Of a stretch of DNA of 64,000 nucleotides, positions 20,144 to 29,728 are shown piece after piece. How positions within the stretch are numbered: position 1 is the stretch's first letter; the number at the start of each line of letters is the position of its first letter. Position numbers and translations under genes: made by a program. Below the pieces are notes generated by a model, which worked only from the letters and a program-made list of their open reading frames with translations, searched no databases and was not told the origin of the DNA. This DNA comes from Semisulcospira habei. Taxonomy: Eukaryota; Mollusca; Gastropoda; Semisulcospiridae. The stretch covers positions 13,900,343 through 13,964,342 of the forward strand of contig BTPG01000004.1 of NCBI GenBank assembly GCA_036245525.1, written 5' to 3'.

Positions 20144-23100
20144 GTCGTCAATTAATTCATCAACCAGTTCATCACAAATGTCTTCAGATAACTTGAGCCT
20201 GTAATGACCAGGTGCATAAGCCTTTTCCTTACTGAAAAACACTCGTTTTGTGTCTCCAACTGCCAGAGACTTCTTATGTGTTTGGATCATTTCAAGATTA
20301 TGTTTGTTTGATCTCAGTGACTTGTTTGGATAATCAGGCATTAATGCACCATCTAATACTTGCTTGTAATGTTCATGACGAATGTCTTTATTTTTTATTG
20401 TTGTTTTCTTGATACCTTTGGCTTTTGACTGACTACCCTTCTGGTGCAGTATAGAATACATTTTTGATCTCAGTCCAACGTACTCAACTATTGGCACACC
20501 ATTCAGTTCATCCTTAAACTTACCAGGCACTTTCTTGTTTTGTGTGCTGAACAGTGGATGGTCTTTAGGGTAATCAGATGTGTCATACATGTGTAGTTCT
20601 GTTTTCATGTCTTCATAAAAGTCTTCAGTACACACATCAATGATCATAGAGTCAGTGTCAGTGTATAGCAGGCGGCAGTCAGGATACTTCGGTTTGAAGT
20701 AATCATAATAAAATTCAAGCATCACCAGTTTTGATAACTCCAATATTGCCATACCAATGAATACTGTCTTGTCCAGTTTAACAATCTTTTTTTTGAGTGA
20801 CACTGCATACAATGATGAATGAAATTCTTTGTACCCTGTGTACTGGGGCTTACCTGTAAGTTTAATTGCACCCAATTCAGTTGTGACCAGTCTCACATCT
20901 TTTCTGTGATGAGGATTTTCCATTGTCTTGCCAAAACAGGCATTGTTCATAAGTTTAAAAAAGTCTTTGTCAAATGCAGTGTTGCCGTCCCTGGCACGAA
21001 GGGTTGTGTTCTTCATTATGTAATCTTTCATGAAAGCACTCTGATCAAATTGAATGCCTCTGTGAACTTTCTTTAGTACTAACCCGTGTCTGATGTAAAA
21101 CTGCAACAAGCGGTAGTGACACACGTAATTAAATTTGTCATTTAAATTTGGCACAAGTTTGGTGTCTTCTTTTTTCCCTGTCATACTCATTTTCTCAACA
21201 GCCAATGGATAATCATTATGGTAATCATGTAGGTGATGTGGGTACTCTAGGTCTACTTCAAAGATCCAACCCTTCGCGTCGTTTTGGTCAAGATTAATAA
21301 TATATTTTGTTATGTCTGTTACATCATACTGTGACAAATCATGCAGACAAAAGTTTTTCAAGGGCAATAACTCACACATCGCGAACCCATACAAATTGTT
21401 CGCGTCCAAATACGTAATGAATGACCTTGACCTCGAGGGGTCAAACCCCCGGCCCGGGCCGTCCAAATATTTATTATTTGCCTTTGCATAATTGTTCGAT
21501 GCAATACTAATGCCTCCCCTCAATCCACGTTCCACCATTTCACCCATCGTACGATCAGACAACAGGTCTATAAATATCTTACTGGATTTCAAAAATGCAT
21601 CCCATGTCATGCCAGGACTAGTGATGTAGCAAGCTGGGTCAAGTCTGTAGTGTAACAAACCCTTCTCACGGTAACTTTCAAATACGTCTGCTAGCAAACA
21701 AACATCTGCTTTCAAGTACTGGTCATGGTAGTCACCAATTGTCTGACACCCTAACTTCCCCCACGCATCAAGTGCATACTGGTATTCAGAGTCAGAAATA
21801 CCTTTACCAGTTAGTGTAGAATAAAATTTATCTTTTGGTGGCAGTCTTGTTTCTTCAAACACAATCCAGTGATCAATGTACTCATACGGATACACACCTT
21901 TCTTAACCAAGTCTGGCTCAAAATATTTACTTGTTATTGGAAACTCAGTCAGTCCTTCTGCTAGACTAGCCAACCCTAAAGACAGATGTTGCATGGAGTC
22001 ATAAAATGCTAATTTGTCTAACCTAAAAGTCAAGTATTTCTCAGTTGTCTGGGCAATACAACTTATGTTTTTGTAAGACTCATCTACAGCCTGCATGATA
22101 ATGTGTGAATCATATCCCTTCAGATTGTGAAAAAAGATTGGTAACTTGTATGTCTTAGGATCTATTTTTAATAATAAGTTACAATTGTTATGTGCAGCAC
22201 CTCTGTAACGTCCAGTTATGTGATCGTGGTCACGAACTTTATCACCCCCCAGAGGCTGTTCACAAATCCAACACATCTCAGCTGTATCAAATTTTAGTTT
22301 GTCTTCTTCTGTCATCACCAAAGGCATCTGACATGTTGTAAGATATTGTACTACCTGACTATACAGATGTCTCATTTCTGTTAAAAACAGGCATGCTGCA
22401 TTTTCACCCCTGTAGATAACAGGTTCTGAATGAAGACCGTCTGACCTAACAATAATGTATCCAAAAGAACACACCACTTGATCACTCAATTTTATAGTCT
22501 TTGGTAATGACTCTGGAACTGGACCCTCATATGGAACAACGAGTGATTCAAAATCTGCGTATACTACAAACGGCAGCTTTTGTTGATTCCCATAGTTCTT
22601 AAAATACACTTGACTACCAGGATCTGGATACTTAAGTACAGTTTGTATGTCATCAGCTGACCTACAATGTAAAACATGTTTGTCTGCTAATTTTATGGAG
22701 GAGAATCTTTGTAAACATCTCTTGCACACTTCCTGTTTCCCATTGTGTTTCGTTGTATGTGAATGAATTAGACGTGACATATTTCTGATAATTGTGTAGT
22801 GGAAGTTATTGTCATCTCCAATTAGCAACATGTCAACATGTTTATCTTCTGGCTGCCCATAGGTTGGGGCAATTGCAGATACTCTAATTGGCTGTAACTT
22901 ATTCTCTGACTCATTTTCCCACACATACACATTCACAGATATACCAGGATTTAGTTTTTCAAACAAGTCTATGTCCTCTATTTTAACAGGGAACTCAATG
23001 CCACTGAAGTTGAGTTCATTTACAAATTTGATGTAGTTAGATACACGATCAGGTCTTGACCTCACAAAGTGTAGTTTAGCTAGTACACACCACATGAAAC

Positions 23101-23584
23101 AGAAATTGTCTTTGTTCTGAATATTGACTATAGCTTTCTTGTTTGCTACTTCTGTTGGCAGTGGTATCCATGCTTTACCTAATATAGGATGATACCTAGA
23201 CTGCTTTAATTGTAGTTCATGTACATGTCCTTCGTGCCAACCAGACCCCTTCATTTTTGCTCTGTCAATTGCTTCAAGAAAGTCAGGTAGTAGTCTGTCT
23301 CTAAACACGTTCTCCAATTCTCTTTGTGTGTTAACAGTGTGTTGTCTTGTTGATATATACGATATAATCACTTCACCGTCCACCCTAGTGAATTCTATTT
23401 TTGCTACAATTTGAATCTTAACACTGCCTGTGATAAGATTTTGTTGTACAACAGAAAAAGAGTTTTCTATTGATTCATAAACATTATTAGTATTGGATAT
23501 AGGTAAGTTTGTTGTGTGAAACACATTTCTTAAACCAGATGATCCAGGGTTTGATGGGTCAGGGCTTTGTGAATTGTCCGTCAT
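20099..23584 (-). CDS. POLB: Protein-primed family B DNA polymerase
   Basis: Replicates the linear element genome using a protein primer. 1161 residues, uninterrupted, within the usual size of Polinton polymerases. Exonuclease motifs: ExoI YADFES (342-347), ExoII FFHNLKGYD (484-492), ExoIII around YLKADVCLLAD (623-633). Between ExoI and ExoII sits a zinc/HNH-like insert, CWIC (438-441) and DHDHITGRYRG with HNNC (452-468). Polymerase motifs: A YLDANNLYG (725-733), B KLMNNACFGKTMEN (877-890), C YTDTDS (974-979). A CxxC..HxxxxC zinc-finger-like motif occurs near 287-307. The start (MTDNS) directly follows AATAAAA, the same start context as other genes of the element. All catalytic motifs look complete; whether it is expressed is unknown. 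Confidence 0.95.
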   Translation of the reverse strand: MTDNSQSPDPSNPGSSGLRNVFHTTNLPISNTNNVYESIENSFSVVQQNLITGSVKIQIVAKIEFTRVDGEVIISYISTRQHTVNTQRELENVFRDRLLPDFLEAIDRAKMKGSGWHEGHVHELQLKQSRYHPILGKAWIPLPTEVANKKAIVNIQNKDNFCFMWCVLAKLHFVRSRPDRVSNYIKFVNELNFSGIEFPVKIEDIDLFEKLNPGISVNVYVWENESENKLQPIRVSAIAPTYGQPEDKHVDMLLIGDDNNFHYTIIRNMSRLIHSHTTKHNGKQEVCKRCLQRFSSIKLADKHVLHCRSADDIQTVLKYPDPGSQVYFKNYGNQQKLPFVVYADFESLVVPYEGPVPESLPKTIKLSDQVVCSFGYIIVRSDGLHSEPVIYRGENAACLFLTEMRHLYSQVVQYLTTCQMPLVMTEEDKLKFDTAEMCWICEQPLGGDKVRDHDHITGRYRGAAHNNCNLLLKIDPKTYKLPIFFHNLKGYDSHIIMQAVDESYKNISCIAQTTEKYLTFRLDKLAFYDSMQHLSLGLASLAEGLTEFPITSKYFEPDLVKKGVYPYEYIDHWIVFEETRLPPKDKFYSTLTGKGISDSEYQYALDAWGKLGCQTIGDYHDQYLKADVCLLADVFESYREKGLLHYRLDPACYITSPGMTWDAFLKSSKIFIDLLSDRTMGEMVERGLRGGISIASNNYAKANNKYLDGPGRGFDPSRSRSFITYLDANNLYGFAMCELLPLKNFCLHDLSQYDVTDITKYIINLDQNDAKGWIFEVDLEYPHHLHDYHNDYPLAVEKMSMTGKKEDTKLVPNLNDKFNYVCHYRLLQFYIRHGLVLKKVHRGIQFDQSAFMKDYIMKNTTLRARDGNTAFDKDFFKLMNNACFGKTMENPHHRKDVRLVTTELGAIKLTGKPQYTGYKEFHSSLYAVSLKKKIVKLDKTVFIGMAILELSKLVMLEFYYDYFKPKYPDCRLLYTDTDSMIIDVCTEDFYEDMKTELHMYDTSDYPKDHPLFSTQNKKVPGKFKDELNGVPIVEYVGLRSKMYSILHQKGSQSKAKGIKKTTIKNKDIRHEHYKQVLDGALMPDYPNKSLRSNKHNLEMIQTHKKSLAVGDTKRVFFSKEKAYAPGHYRLKLSEDICDELVDELIDDLVTEMSNGVWGNNL

Positions 23585-23679
23585 TTTTATTTGTCCGACA
23601 AAATAATAAAATAAAAAAAATTACCATTGTCAGACCATATGTAATACTGTATTATCTGTAGTTATGATAAACAAGTCAA

Positions 23680-24057
23680 CTACTTTCCTGGTGTTTGTCT
23701 TGAAGTCTTGTCTTGCAGGTGCAATATCACTGTATTAAATGTAACACTTTCAAAGTAACAATGTAGTTTTCTTAATTGATTAAATATGTCTTCACACAGT
23801 ACCTCAAACCAACGCAAGTGGCCACTGTTAGCATTATAAACTTTAAAAGCATTTGTCTTAAGATCAACAGTCTCGTAATCATAACCTGGTAATCCATCTG
23901 AATATTCCAAAGTAACATTATATGTCGTGTATATTCTTATTGTCGGTGTTGAGAGTTTAAAGCTGGGTTCAAACACACGTGTTTTTAAGTCAGTAAAGTG
24001 CATAACATCTTTGAAGCATTCTGTAACATCAAACACTTGGGTTTGTCCGTCTGTCAT
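23680..24057 (-). CDS. Hypothetical Polinton protein, 125 aa
   Basis: An acidic-neutral protein without membrane helices; many aromatic residues and beta-prone segments (IRIYTTYNVTLEYSDG). It lies between polymerase and ATPase on the same strand, with a ~95 bp gap to the polymerase. Its start context (AATAAAAATGACNGAC) is almost identical to that of the polymerase start, so the two probably share a promoter type. I do not recognise the family. A small capsid or DNA-associated protein is possible but unproven. Confidence 0.65.
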   Translation of the reverse strand: MTDGQTQVFDVTECFKDVMHFTDLKTRVFEPSFKLSTPTIRIYTTYNVTLEYSDGLPGYDYETVDLKTNAFKVYNANSGHLRWFEVLCEDIFNQLRKLHCYFESVTFNTVILHLQDKTSRQTPGK

Positions 24058-24093
24058 TTTTATTGGACAAACAAATGTATAAATTAATTTACA

Positions 24094-24706
24094 TCAATTT
24101 ACTAACCCATACCCTGTGGGCTGATCTGTCTTTAAAATGAGCTTTAGATGCTTAGTTGATTTCAGTTTATTTTTTACATCATCACGTTCATGCTTATTTG
24201 GTATGACATTGTTTTCTCTGAGACAGTCTTCAAAGCTGTCACGGTCCTTACAGTAAAACAAACAGATAAACTTTAACTGTTCTCGAAAATCTTTCAGTAC
24301 AGCATTATATTTCTGAGTGAGAATCCATACACTTATTTTTGCATGTCTGCCACTGAAAGCCAGTTCTGCTAATGTGTTTCTCTTTTTGACAATGTCTTTC
24401 TCTGCAGAACAGTCATCGACTATGAACAATGTTGGCTGTCCTTCAAATTGCTTGTAAAAATATTGTAGGTAGTCATTCAGTTTTTTTTTCAGGGTCAACT
24501 AAGTATATGTTGCTGTCAGTCCAAATGAATAAACGGTTGTGATAAGCTTTGTTGTGTTTGATTGTTGGACAAAATATTACAATGTTTTCAAAGTGGTGGA
24601 TGTATCTTGTTTGTAATAAGTCAAGTACGAATTGAGTTTTACCACACCCTGTGGCACCACAAAATAATCCACAGTGTGGATCGAGTGTCATTAAGCCCCG
24701 GTTCAT
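24094..24706 (-). pseudogene. ATP: A32/FtsK-type genome-packaging ATPase, frame-broken
   Basis: Would drive packaging of viral DNA into capsids. The start at 24706 gives Walker A GATGCGKT at residues 17-24. The Walker B region PTLFIVDD lies in the second open part, followed by a sensor-like ILTQKYN. The two parts are in different frames, separated at a run of nine A (minus strand; 24481-24489), where the first frame stops after DPEKKTE. Both sides match the same ATPase family, so this is one gene with a one-base length change. That may be a real mutation, a polymorphism, an assembly error at a homopolymer, or less likely programmed shifting. It lies just downstream of the capsid-like gene (stop 24726) on the same strand. 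Confidence 0.8.
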
Positions 24707-24725
24707 TTTAATACACAATATAATT

Positions 24726-26422
24726 TTAATATATGTGTCCACTTAGTCTGCTTTCTGCAATATTGAGTTGTGCGTCATATATCAGGTACAAATATATGTT
24801 AATGGCTTCGGCTTTTTCAACCTTCTTTTGTATCTGAATTGTAATCCCATCACTACCATTCTCAACAGTTCGTCCTGACCCATGCAGGTAGTCGTCATCT
24901 GTACTGCGAAGGTCTAACCACAGTGCATACTTGTTTGTCAGGTATTGTCCAATCCTAACGTCATACCCCCACCCGGGTCTGCCCTGGGGGACTTGGGTGG
25001 GGTTCGGTACTTTTTAGTTCCCAGGGTCACCCTGGTCAGCCCCACAGGGTGGGTTTCCTTTCTATTCTGGGGCATGTGTTTCTGTCTACCCTTGGTCCAT
25101 TCACCTGTATTTGTCTTTTTAAAACTCTCCCAACTGTCTGCACTGCCTGTAGCTCTTGATATTGGATGTGTGTTGCTAAATGGTCTTGGCTTTATTTAGG
25201 CCCCATGTTGTAGGTTTATTTAATGTGTTTGACCGGCTGGCGACATACATTCAATTTTCTGTTCAGTTTTTTTTTTTTTTTTTTTCACAAGCAGTGCAGG
25301 CACGTCCTGAGAAAGCCTTGTTGCTGTCTGGACGTTAAGCAATGTACAATCAATCAATCAAACCTAACGTCATACAGATGTAGATCTTTACACGCAATGT
25401 TTGCTGGTTTATCTCTAATCCTTCCTCCTGCAAAATACTTTGTGATCTCGTCGTAGTGCTGGTATGGTAACATTCCTGAAGCGTACACTTGATTAGGGTG
25501 GCCTTCAATTGTACAGGACAAGTGTGTAATCTTAGGATTGTAGAATTGTTCTGAATCCCGTTTGTATGGTTCTGCTGGTTCAACAAACAACATAAGAATA
25601 CCTTTCAGTGACCTGGCAGGTGTGTTCAAGTTTATGTTCCACATTGGGTCACTCTTGTCTTTTTTGCATTAAACTATGTCTAATCACCCTGTCATAATAA
25701 ATTGGAAGTCTTGACTGGTACTGATTTTGTATGAGTCTGGCTAGTTCAGTGTGTGTGACAATTTCATATTCTAAGGAAATGTTAGAGATCTTGTATGTTG
25801 CACTAAGATCAGATGATTTAATAACTTTGGAGTAGTCATTAAAAGTTAGTTCAAAACTCAGACGGTCATTCAGTGCCCCTTGATAATAAGGCAGATGAGC
25901 TGTGAGGATTTCAAACTCGAGTGGAATGTAAAATCTAGTTCCATATGTTTCTGCTATAATAACATCCTTTGGTACCCCAGTAGTTGTTTTGTCTCCGGCA
26001 TTGATTCGAAGTTTCCCAACATTATCTGGCTGTATGCCTTGGTAAATACGGTCTTCTCGTTCTTCTCTTGTAAGCCAAAGATCTTTGTAACAGTAGAACA
26101 CATCTGAGTCGTCAAGACTAAACACTTCCTGTCCTTCAAGTTTTACTTTAATAGTTCTAACAATTGCTCTGCCAAGATTGTCAACTAGTGTTCTGTTTAT
26201 GTCTGCATCTGATGATAGTTCAATATTAAATGCTAGGCGTGCAGTGCCAGGAACAATAACGTCACTGGGACCTAGGTTTGGAAACTTGACTCTAAGTGTT
26301 TGGTTCTGGTCTATGGTACTTGGATTGTTTGTGATGACTATCGATTGTCTAATGGCCTTAACACCCAGGGGCTCACGTAGTTTTCTGTATGGGTCTAACT
26401 TTGATCCGTAAGACTGTGTCAT
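24726..26422 (-). pseudogene. Probable Polinton major capsid-like protein, interrupted
   Basis: Starts at 26422 (MTQSYGSK) after AATAAAA. The first open part is ~257 codons, rich in beta-prone stretches and ending near YDRVIRHSL. The frame changes at a six-A run (T6 on the plus strand, 25660-25665), and the second part runs to 25376. A SINE with a 13-bp duplication follows (24967-25362). The last part (about 24726-24953) contains KYALWLDLRSTDDD and INIYLYLIYDAQLN. By my recollection the family is the one named after C. elegans F54H12.2, which sits next to integrase F54H12.3 in a nematode Polinton. I infer a double jelly-roll capsid role; structural prediction would decide. Two independent lesions make this copy non-functional as read. 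Confidence 0.7.
24954..25375 (+). mobile_element. SINE inserted in the viral capsid-like gene, 13-bp TSD
   Basis: CCTAACGTCATAC occurs at 24954-24966 and 25363-25375 and bounds a ~396 bp insert. The insert starts CCCCACCCGGGTCTGCC and ends CTGGACGTTAAGC followed by a (CAAT)n tail. A T run is internal (about 25268-25285). The viral reading frame is continuous across the site if one duplication copy is ignored, which shows the insertion post-dates the virus. The GGACGTTAA tail is shared with two other SINEs here. Confidence 0.88.
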
Positions 26423-26462
26423 TTTTATTATGCACAATAAAAAATAATAAATTAATTAAACA

Positions 26463-27701
26463 ATGGCAGCGGGAGGATTTAATCATGAAGATTTTGAAAT
26501 GGATGTCATGGATGCCTCAGATACCAGTATCACAGATATGACTGGAATGGTAACTAGTTCTAGTATGTATCACGAACTGCTAAAAGACAAAGTAAACTCA
26601 TTTTATGACAGTGTTGGTGCACACCCAGAAGTCTTGGATCCAAACCAGTTTGAATACGAAAAAGGACATTTATTTGTAAATACAGACAGAGGGAAAATAT
26701 ATCTAACACATAAAAACAATTCTCCTAAGTTTAGAGCTTTAAGTACAATTAAAGGTGAAGTCGGTGGTAACTCTGGGTTGGCAAGGTACCTTGGTATTGG
26801 TGGGTCTCCTGTTCCCCCAAGACTTGTTAGTGTTCTTCACGACACGCAAACAAAGTTGCCAACAGGACAAGAGATTGAAATGGCACCAGTAACAAGCCTA
26901 CCAGAAATAGCAAACACAGTGATACAAGAAACCTCATTTACTGAAGGACAAATAAATGATGTTTTGAAAACAATAGACGACCCACCTTTGACAATGAGAG
27001 AGATTATGGGTTTGGATAAATCACTGCGGACAATAAGAGGTGAGATGGTTAATAATATTGCCAAACTGGGTGAGGTTGATAAACACATTGAACGTGAAAA
27101 AGAGAAACTGGCTACAGCAGGCAATGAGAATCTTGACACAGAAATGAAAGAAAGAATACAGCACAGATTACGTGATTTGCAGATAGAAAGATCTGGAAGG
27201 TTAGAAGTGATTAGTATTGGAAGGCAAAAGCTGAAAACACAGGTCAACAGGATTAGAGAAACTATTCAGAAAATACTTCATGAAGACACTACTCTGGCTG
27301 AGAGACTTAAAACACTTTTCAGAGAACAGGGTATCACAATTGCTATTTTAATTACAGCTCTGGGGTTTATTATCAGTACAGTTGTGTTGGCTGTCTCCGG
27401 GGGTGGTTCTCCACCTCCAGCACCACCAACCCCTGGTCCACCAACCCCAGTCCCCACAGATCCAAAAGACTTACAGTCATGGGTAAAGAAACAGTTGTCT
27501 CATATTAAAAATTTCAGACCTGCTTAAGAAATTGGCTCTGAAAGCAGTAGACTCGTTACCAGGCATTATAGGCACGGTTGTCAGCTGGTTGATTAGTACA
27601 GCGGCAAAGGCAGTAGGGTTTATGGCAGAGCATGTGTGGGTCTTTTTGGTGACAGTAGGAGGGTTAATGATAGGTTATTTAATGAAACAGGTAAAGAAGT
27701 A
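26463..27701 (+). pseudogene. Polinton coiled-coil membrane protein, C-terminus frame-shifted
   Basis: The main frame (26463-27527, 354 codons) has an acidic N-terminus, a long charged helical region (about residues 180-275) likely forming a coiled coil, one transmembrane segment (about 290-313, IAILITALGFIISTVVLAVS) and a Pro-rich linker PPPAPPTPGPPTPVP. It stops at 27525 just after a five-A run (27507-27511). In the next frame an open stretch continues from the run to 27701 and encodes amphipathic and transmembrane segments (GTVVSWLISTAAKAVGF, VWVFLVTVGGLMIGYL). I infer one original protein with two membrane regions, cut by a one-base change. A virion membrane or penetration-related role is conceivable; the family is not identified. 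Confidence 0.65.
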
Positions 27702-28953
27702 ATACTCCTAATCCAGTGAGTCCTATTACCAATGCTGTTCTCTCTGACTCATGTGTGTCAAGGGTTGGTGTTGGTGTTGGTGTTGGTGTTGGTGATGGTG
27801 TTGGTGTTGGTGTTGGTGTTGGTGTTGGTGACGGGGCCGGGGGCGGGGTTGTTACCGTCTGTAATGGTTTTAATGACTGTACATGTGTGGTTGTGGCCCC
27901 CAAGTTTACAGATTGATTGAGACCTAGTTTTTGACCAACACCTGCAACAATGATTTCATTATTATAATTTGTTATTGTCCCCATTTGGAGTTGAAGGTCA
28001 GATGGTAACATGTATAACCCAGTGCCAACTACAAAGTCAACTTTTGATCTGGCATATCTGAGTACGTCTTGGTAGCGCTGTTAGCTAGATGGGAGATCAA
28101 CTGATGAATTTACTGAATCTTCAAGATTAGCGAGAAACTGTTTTTGCGCTTCAAATTTTCCACTTCCATTCAAAATGTTTGATTTTGTTAGTGATTGTGC
28201 ACCTAGTATACACCAGACATATGTTCTGATTGACTCATTTATGCGCTCGACTCCTGCTTGAGTAAATCCGTCACTCTTGTCTAAAAAAAATGTGGTCCAG
28301 GCATTAGTCTGCTTCTGTTCAATGGAGCCTAACCAGACTTCAGATTTTGATGAGAATGAAGTGTAACCGGGGTAGTAATCTTGAGGGTATTGTCTGTGAC
28401 TCAAAGCATTATACAATGTTCCCATACCATTGTGATCATCAAGTTTTTGTGTAAAGTCATACTTGGTACTGATGTTAAATTCATTACAGATGCGTTCAAA
28501 TGCTTTCATATCCATAGGGTTGTTAAACCTGTTGAAACTGGATTCATTTGGTAGTGGTGTATGCAGTTCTGACAGTATACGTCTAAGCTGGTAATAAACA
28601 TGGAAACGGTAAACAGACCTAATCAGTTTGTTTGAGTGATTCAAGTGGTCTGTGAATGAAACACCACAGCCTGTAGTAGAACACAATATAGCAAAGTTGA
28701 GTTGGTTTTGAAACATCTGTAGTGGACTTGAAGACCACTTTCTTGCAGTAGAGTCATCTGTTATTGGAGGGTTTAGGTAATGGTCAAATGGGTTTGGTAC
28801 TTTGACTTGAAATAAATCTTGTTCAGACACAGCTATGTCAAGCTGGTTTAGTTGAATTATTTTCTGTTCATAAGTAGGTGCAACATTGTATTTGACATCC
28901 ACATTAAATTGAAATGCGTTTGTTGTGGCAATGGTTGGTGATTTAAATTCCAT
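27679..28953 (-). pseudogene. Conserved Polinton virion-like protein split by a TAA stop
   Basis: The upstream part (28081-28953, 290 codons) starts MEFKSPTIATT after a TATAAAAAGG context and contains the conserved-looking stretches HSNKLIRSVYRFHVYYQLRR and ERICNEFNISTKYD. It ends at TAA (28083-28081). The same frame continues open through RYARSKVDFVVGTGLYM and a Thr-Pro repeat, with a C-terminal hydrophobic segment (ALVIGLTGLGVLLLYLF), to the stop at 27679. The lack of any frame change and the conserved-looking continuation suggest one ~424-codon gene with a nonsense change. Element B carries a relic of the same gene at 57918-57941 and 61876-62258, which supports its virus origin. Its end overlaps the preceding plus-strand gene by ~20 bp. 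Function unknown; minor capsid or membrane anchor are options. Confidence 0.65.
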
Positions 28954-28976
28954 CCTTTTTATATAAGATAATAAAA
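28954..28976. promoter_or_regulatory. Bidirectional viral promoter, 23 bp
   Basis: Only 23 bp separate the divergent start codons at 28953 (minus) and 28977 (plus). The interval is pure AT-rich sequence: CTTATATAAAAAGG precedes one ATG and GATAATAAAA the other. Element B keeps the same arrangement with 25 bp (57893-57917), so the spacing is conserved. Confidence 0.55.
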
Positions 28977-29708
28977 ATGTTTATTACTTTAACAAATCTT
29001 GACACAAGCAAACCAGTGTGTTTAACTAATGGGATTGATAATCGAGATGGTAGCAAGCCTGTAGCTATCCATGAACTGTTCTACACAGTAAAGTGGTTTA
29101 ATGTAACAGATGATGGTGAATATTCTGTGCATGGAATGATAGATGATATATGGTTAGTACATCACTTACAGCCTGGGTATTATGACTTTTGTACTATAGC
29201 TGAATTTTTACAAAATATGAATAAAATTAAAGCAACTTTAAATCCGGCTAACTTGTTTGTTACATTGGAATTTCCAAAAGATAGTGAGCTTATATTAACA
29301 GACAAACTTTTAATACTATTAGGTTTTTTATCCGATCAGGATATTGGTATTGTAGCTGCTAGTGGTGATGAAGATTGGACTTATAAAGCAGGATTAAAAT
29401 TTAAGCCCAAAAAAGGCAAAATAACTGGAAGATATCCTGTTCATTTGGCAGTACATACTGTACTAAATGTTTATTTGAAAGAACTAAACACGACTGAAAA
29501 TGTTCACAATGGAAAGCCTTCAACTTTGTTGAGGTGCTTACCAACTGGAACTGCTCCGTATTGTGAAAGTGTGGTTGCTAGATTTACTAATTTACAGTTT
29601 AAGAAATTAGGTTCTAGTTTCTTTGAGTCACTGAGTATATCTGTAACTAATCAAGATGACAAACCAGTTGTTATGCATGATTTTAGTGTTGTGTTAGAAA
29701 TTAAATAA
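28977..29708 (+). CDS. Probable Polinton virion protein (jelly-roll/spike-like), 243 aa
   Basis: 243 codons, open. The N-terminus MFITLTNLDTSKP is followed by IHELFYTVKWFN, LQPGYYDFCTIAEFLQNMNK and TDKLLILLGFLSD, then a beta-rich C-terminal half ending in a strand-like VMHDFSVVLEIK. The pattern of a short folding block (PGYYD..EFLQ) followed by beta strands recalls fibre or minor-capsid proteins of invertebrate Polintons, but I cannot prove homology. It is the first of three closely spaced plus-strand genes. A decayed homologue in element B (53700-57892) keeps the same ends, supporting both start and stop. Confidence 0.65.
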   Translation: MFITLTNLDTSKPVCLTNGIDNRDGSKPVAIHELFYTVKWFNVTDDGEYSVHGMIDDIWLVHHLQPGYYDFCTIAEFLQNMNKIKATLNPANLFVTLEFPKDSELILTDKLLILLGFLSDQDIGIVAASGDEDWTYKAGLKFKPKKGKITGRYPVHLAVHTVLNVYLKELNTTENVHNGKPSTLLRCLPTGTAPYCESVVARFTNLQFKKLGSSFFESLSISVTNQDDKPVVMHDFSVVLEIK

Positions 29709-29728
29709 TTTTATTTTTGTTTATAAAA

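Noticed and set aside
24481..24489. Programmed ribosomal frameshift in the ATPase
   Set aside because: The run is slippery, but the shift needed is +1 rather than the common -1, and two other genes show the same kind of homopolymer change. Mutation or assembly error is simpler.
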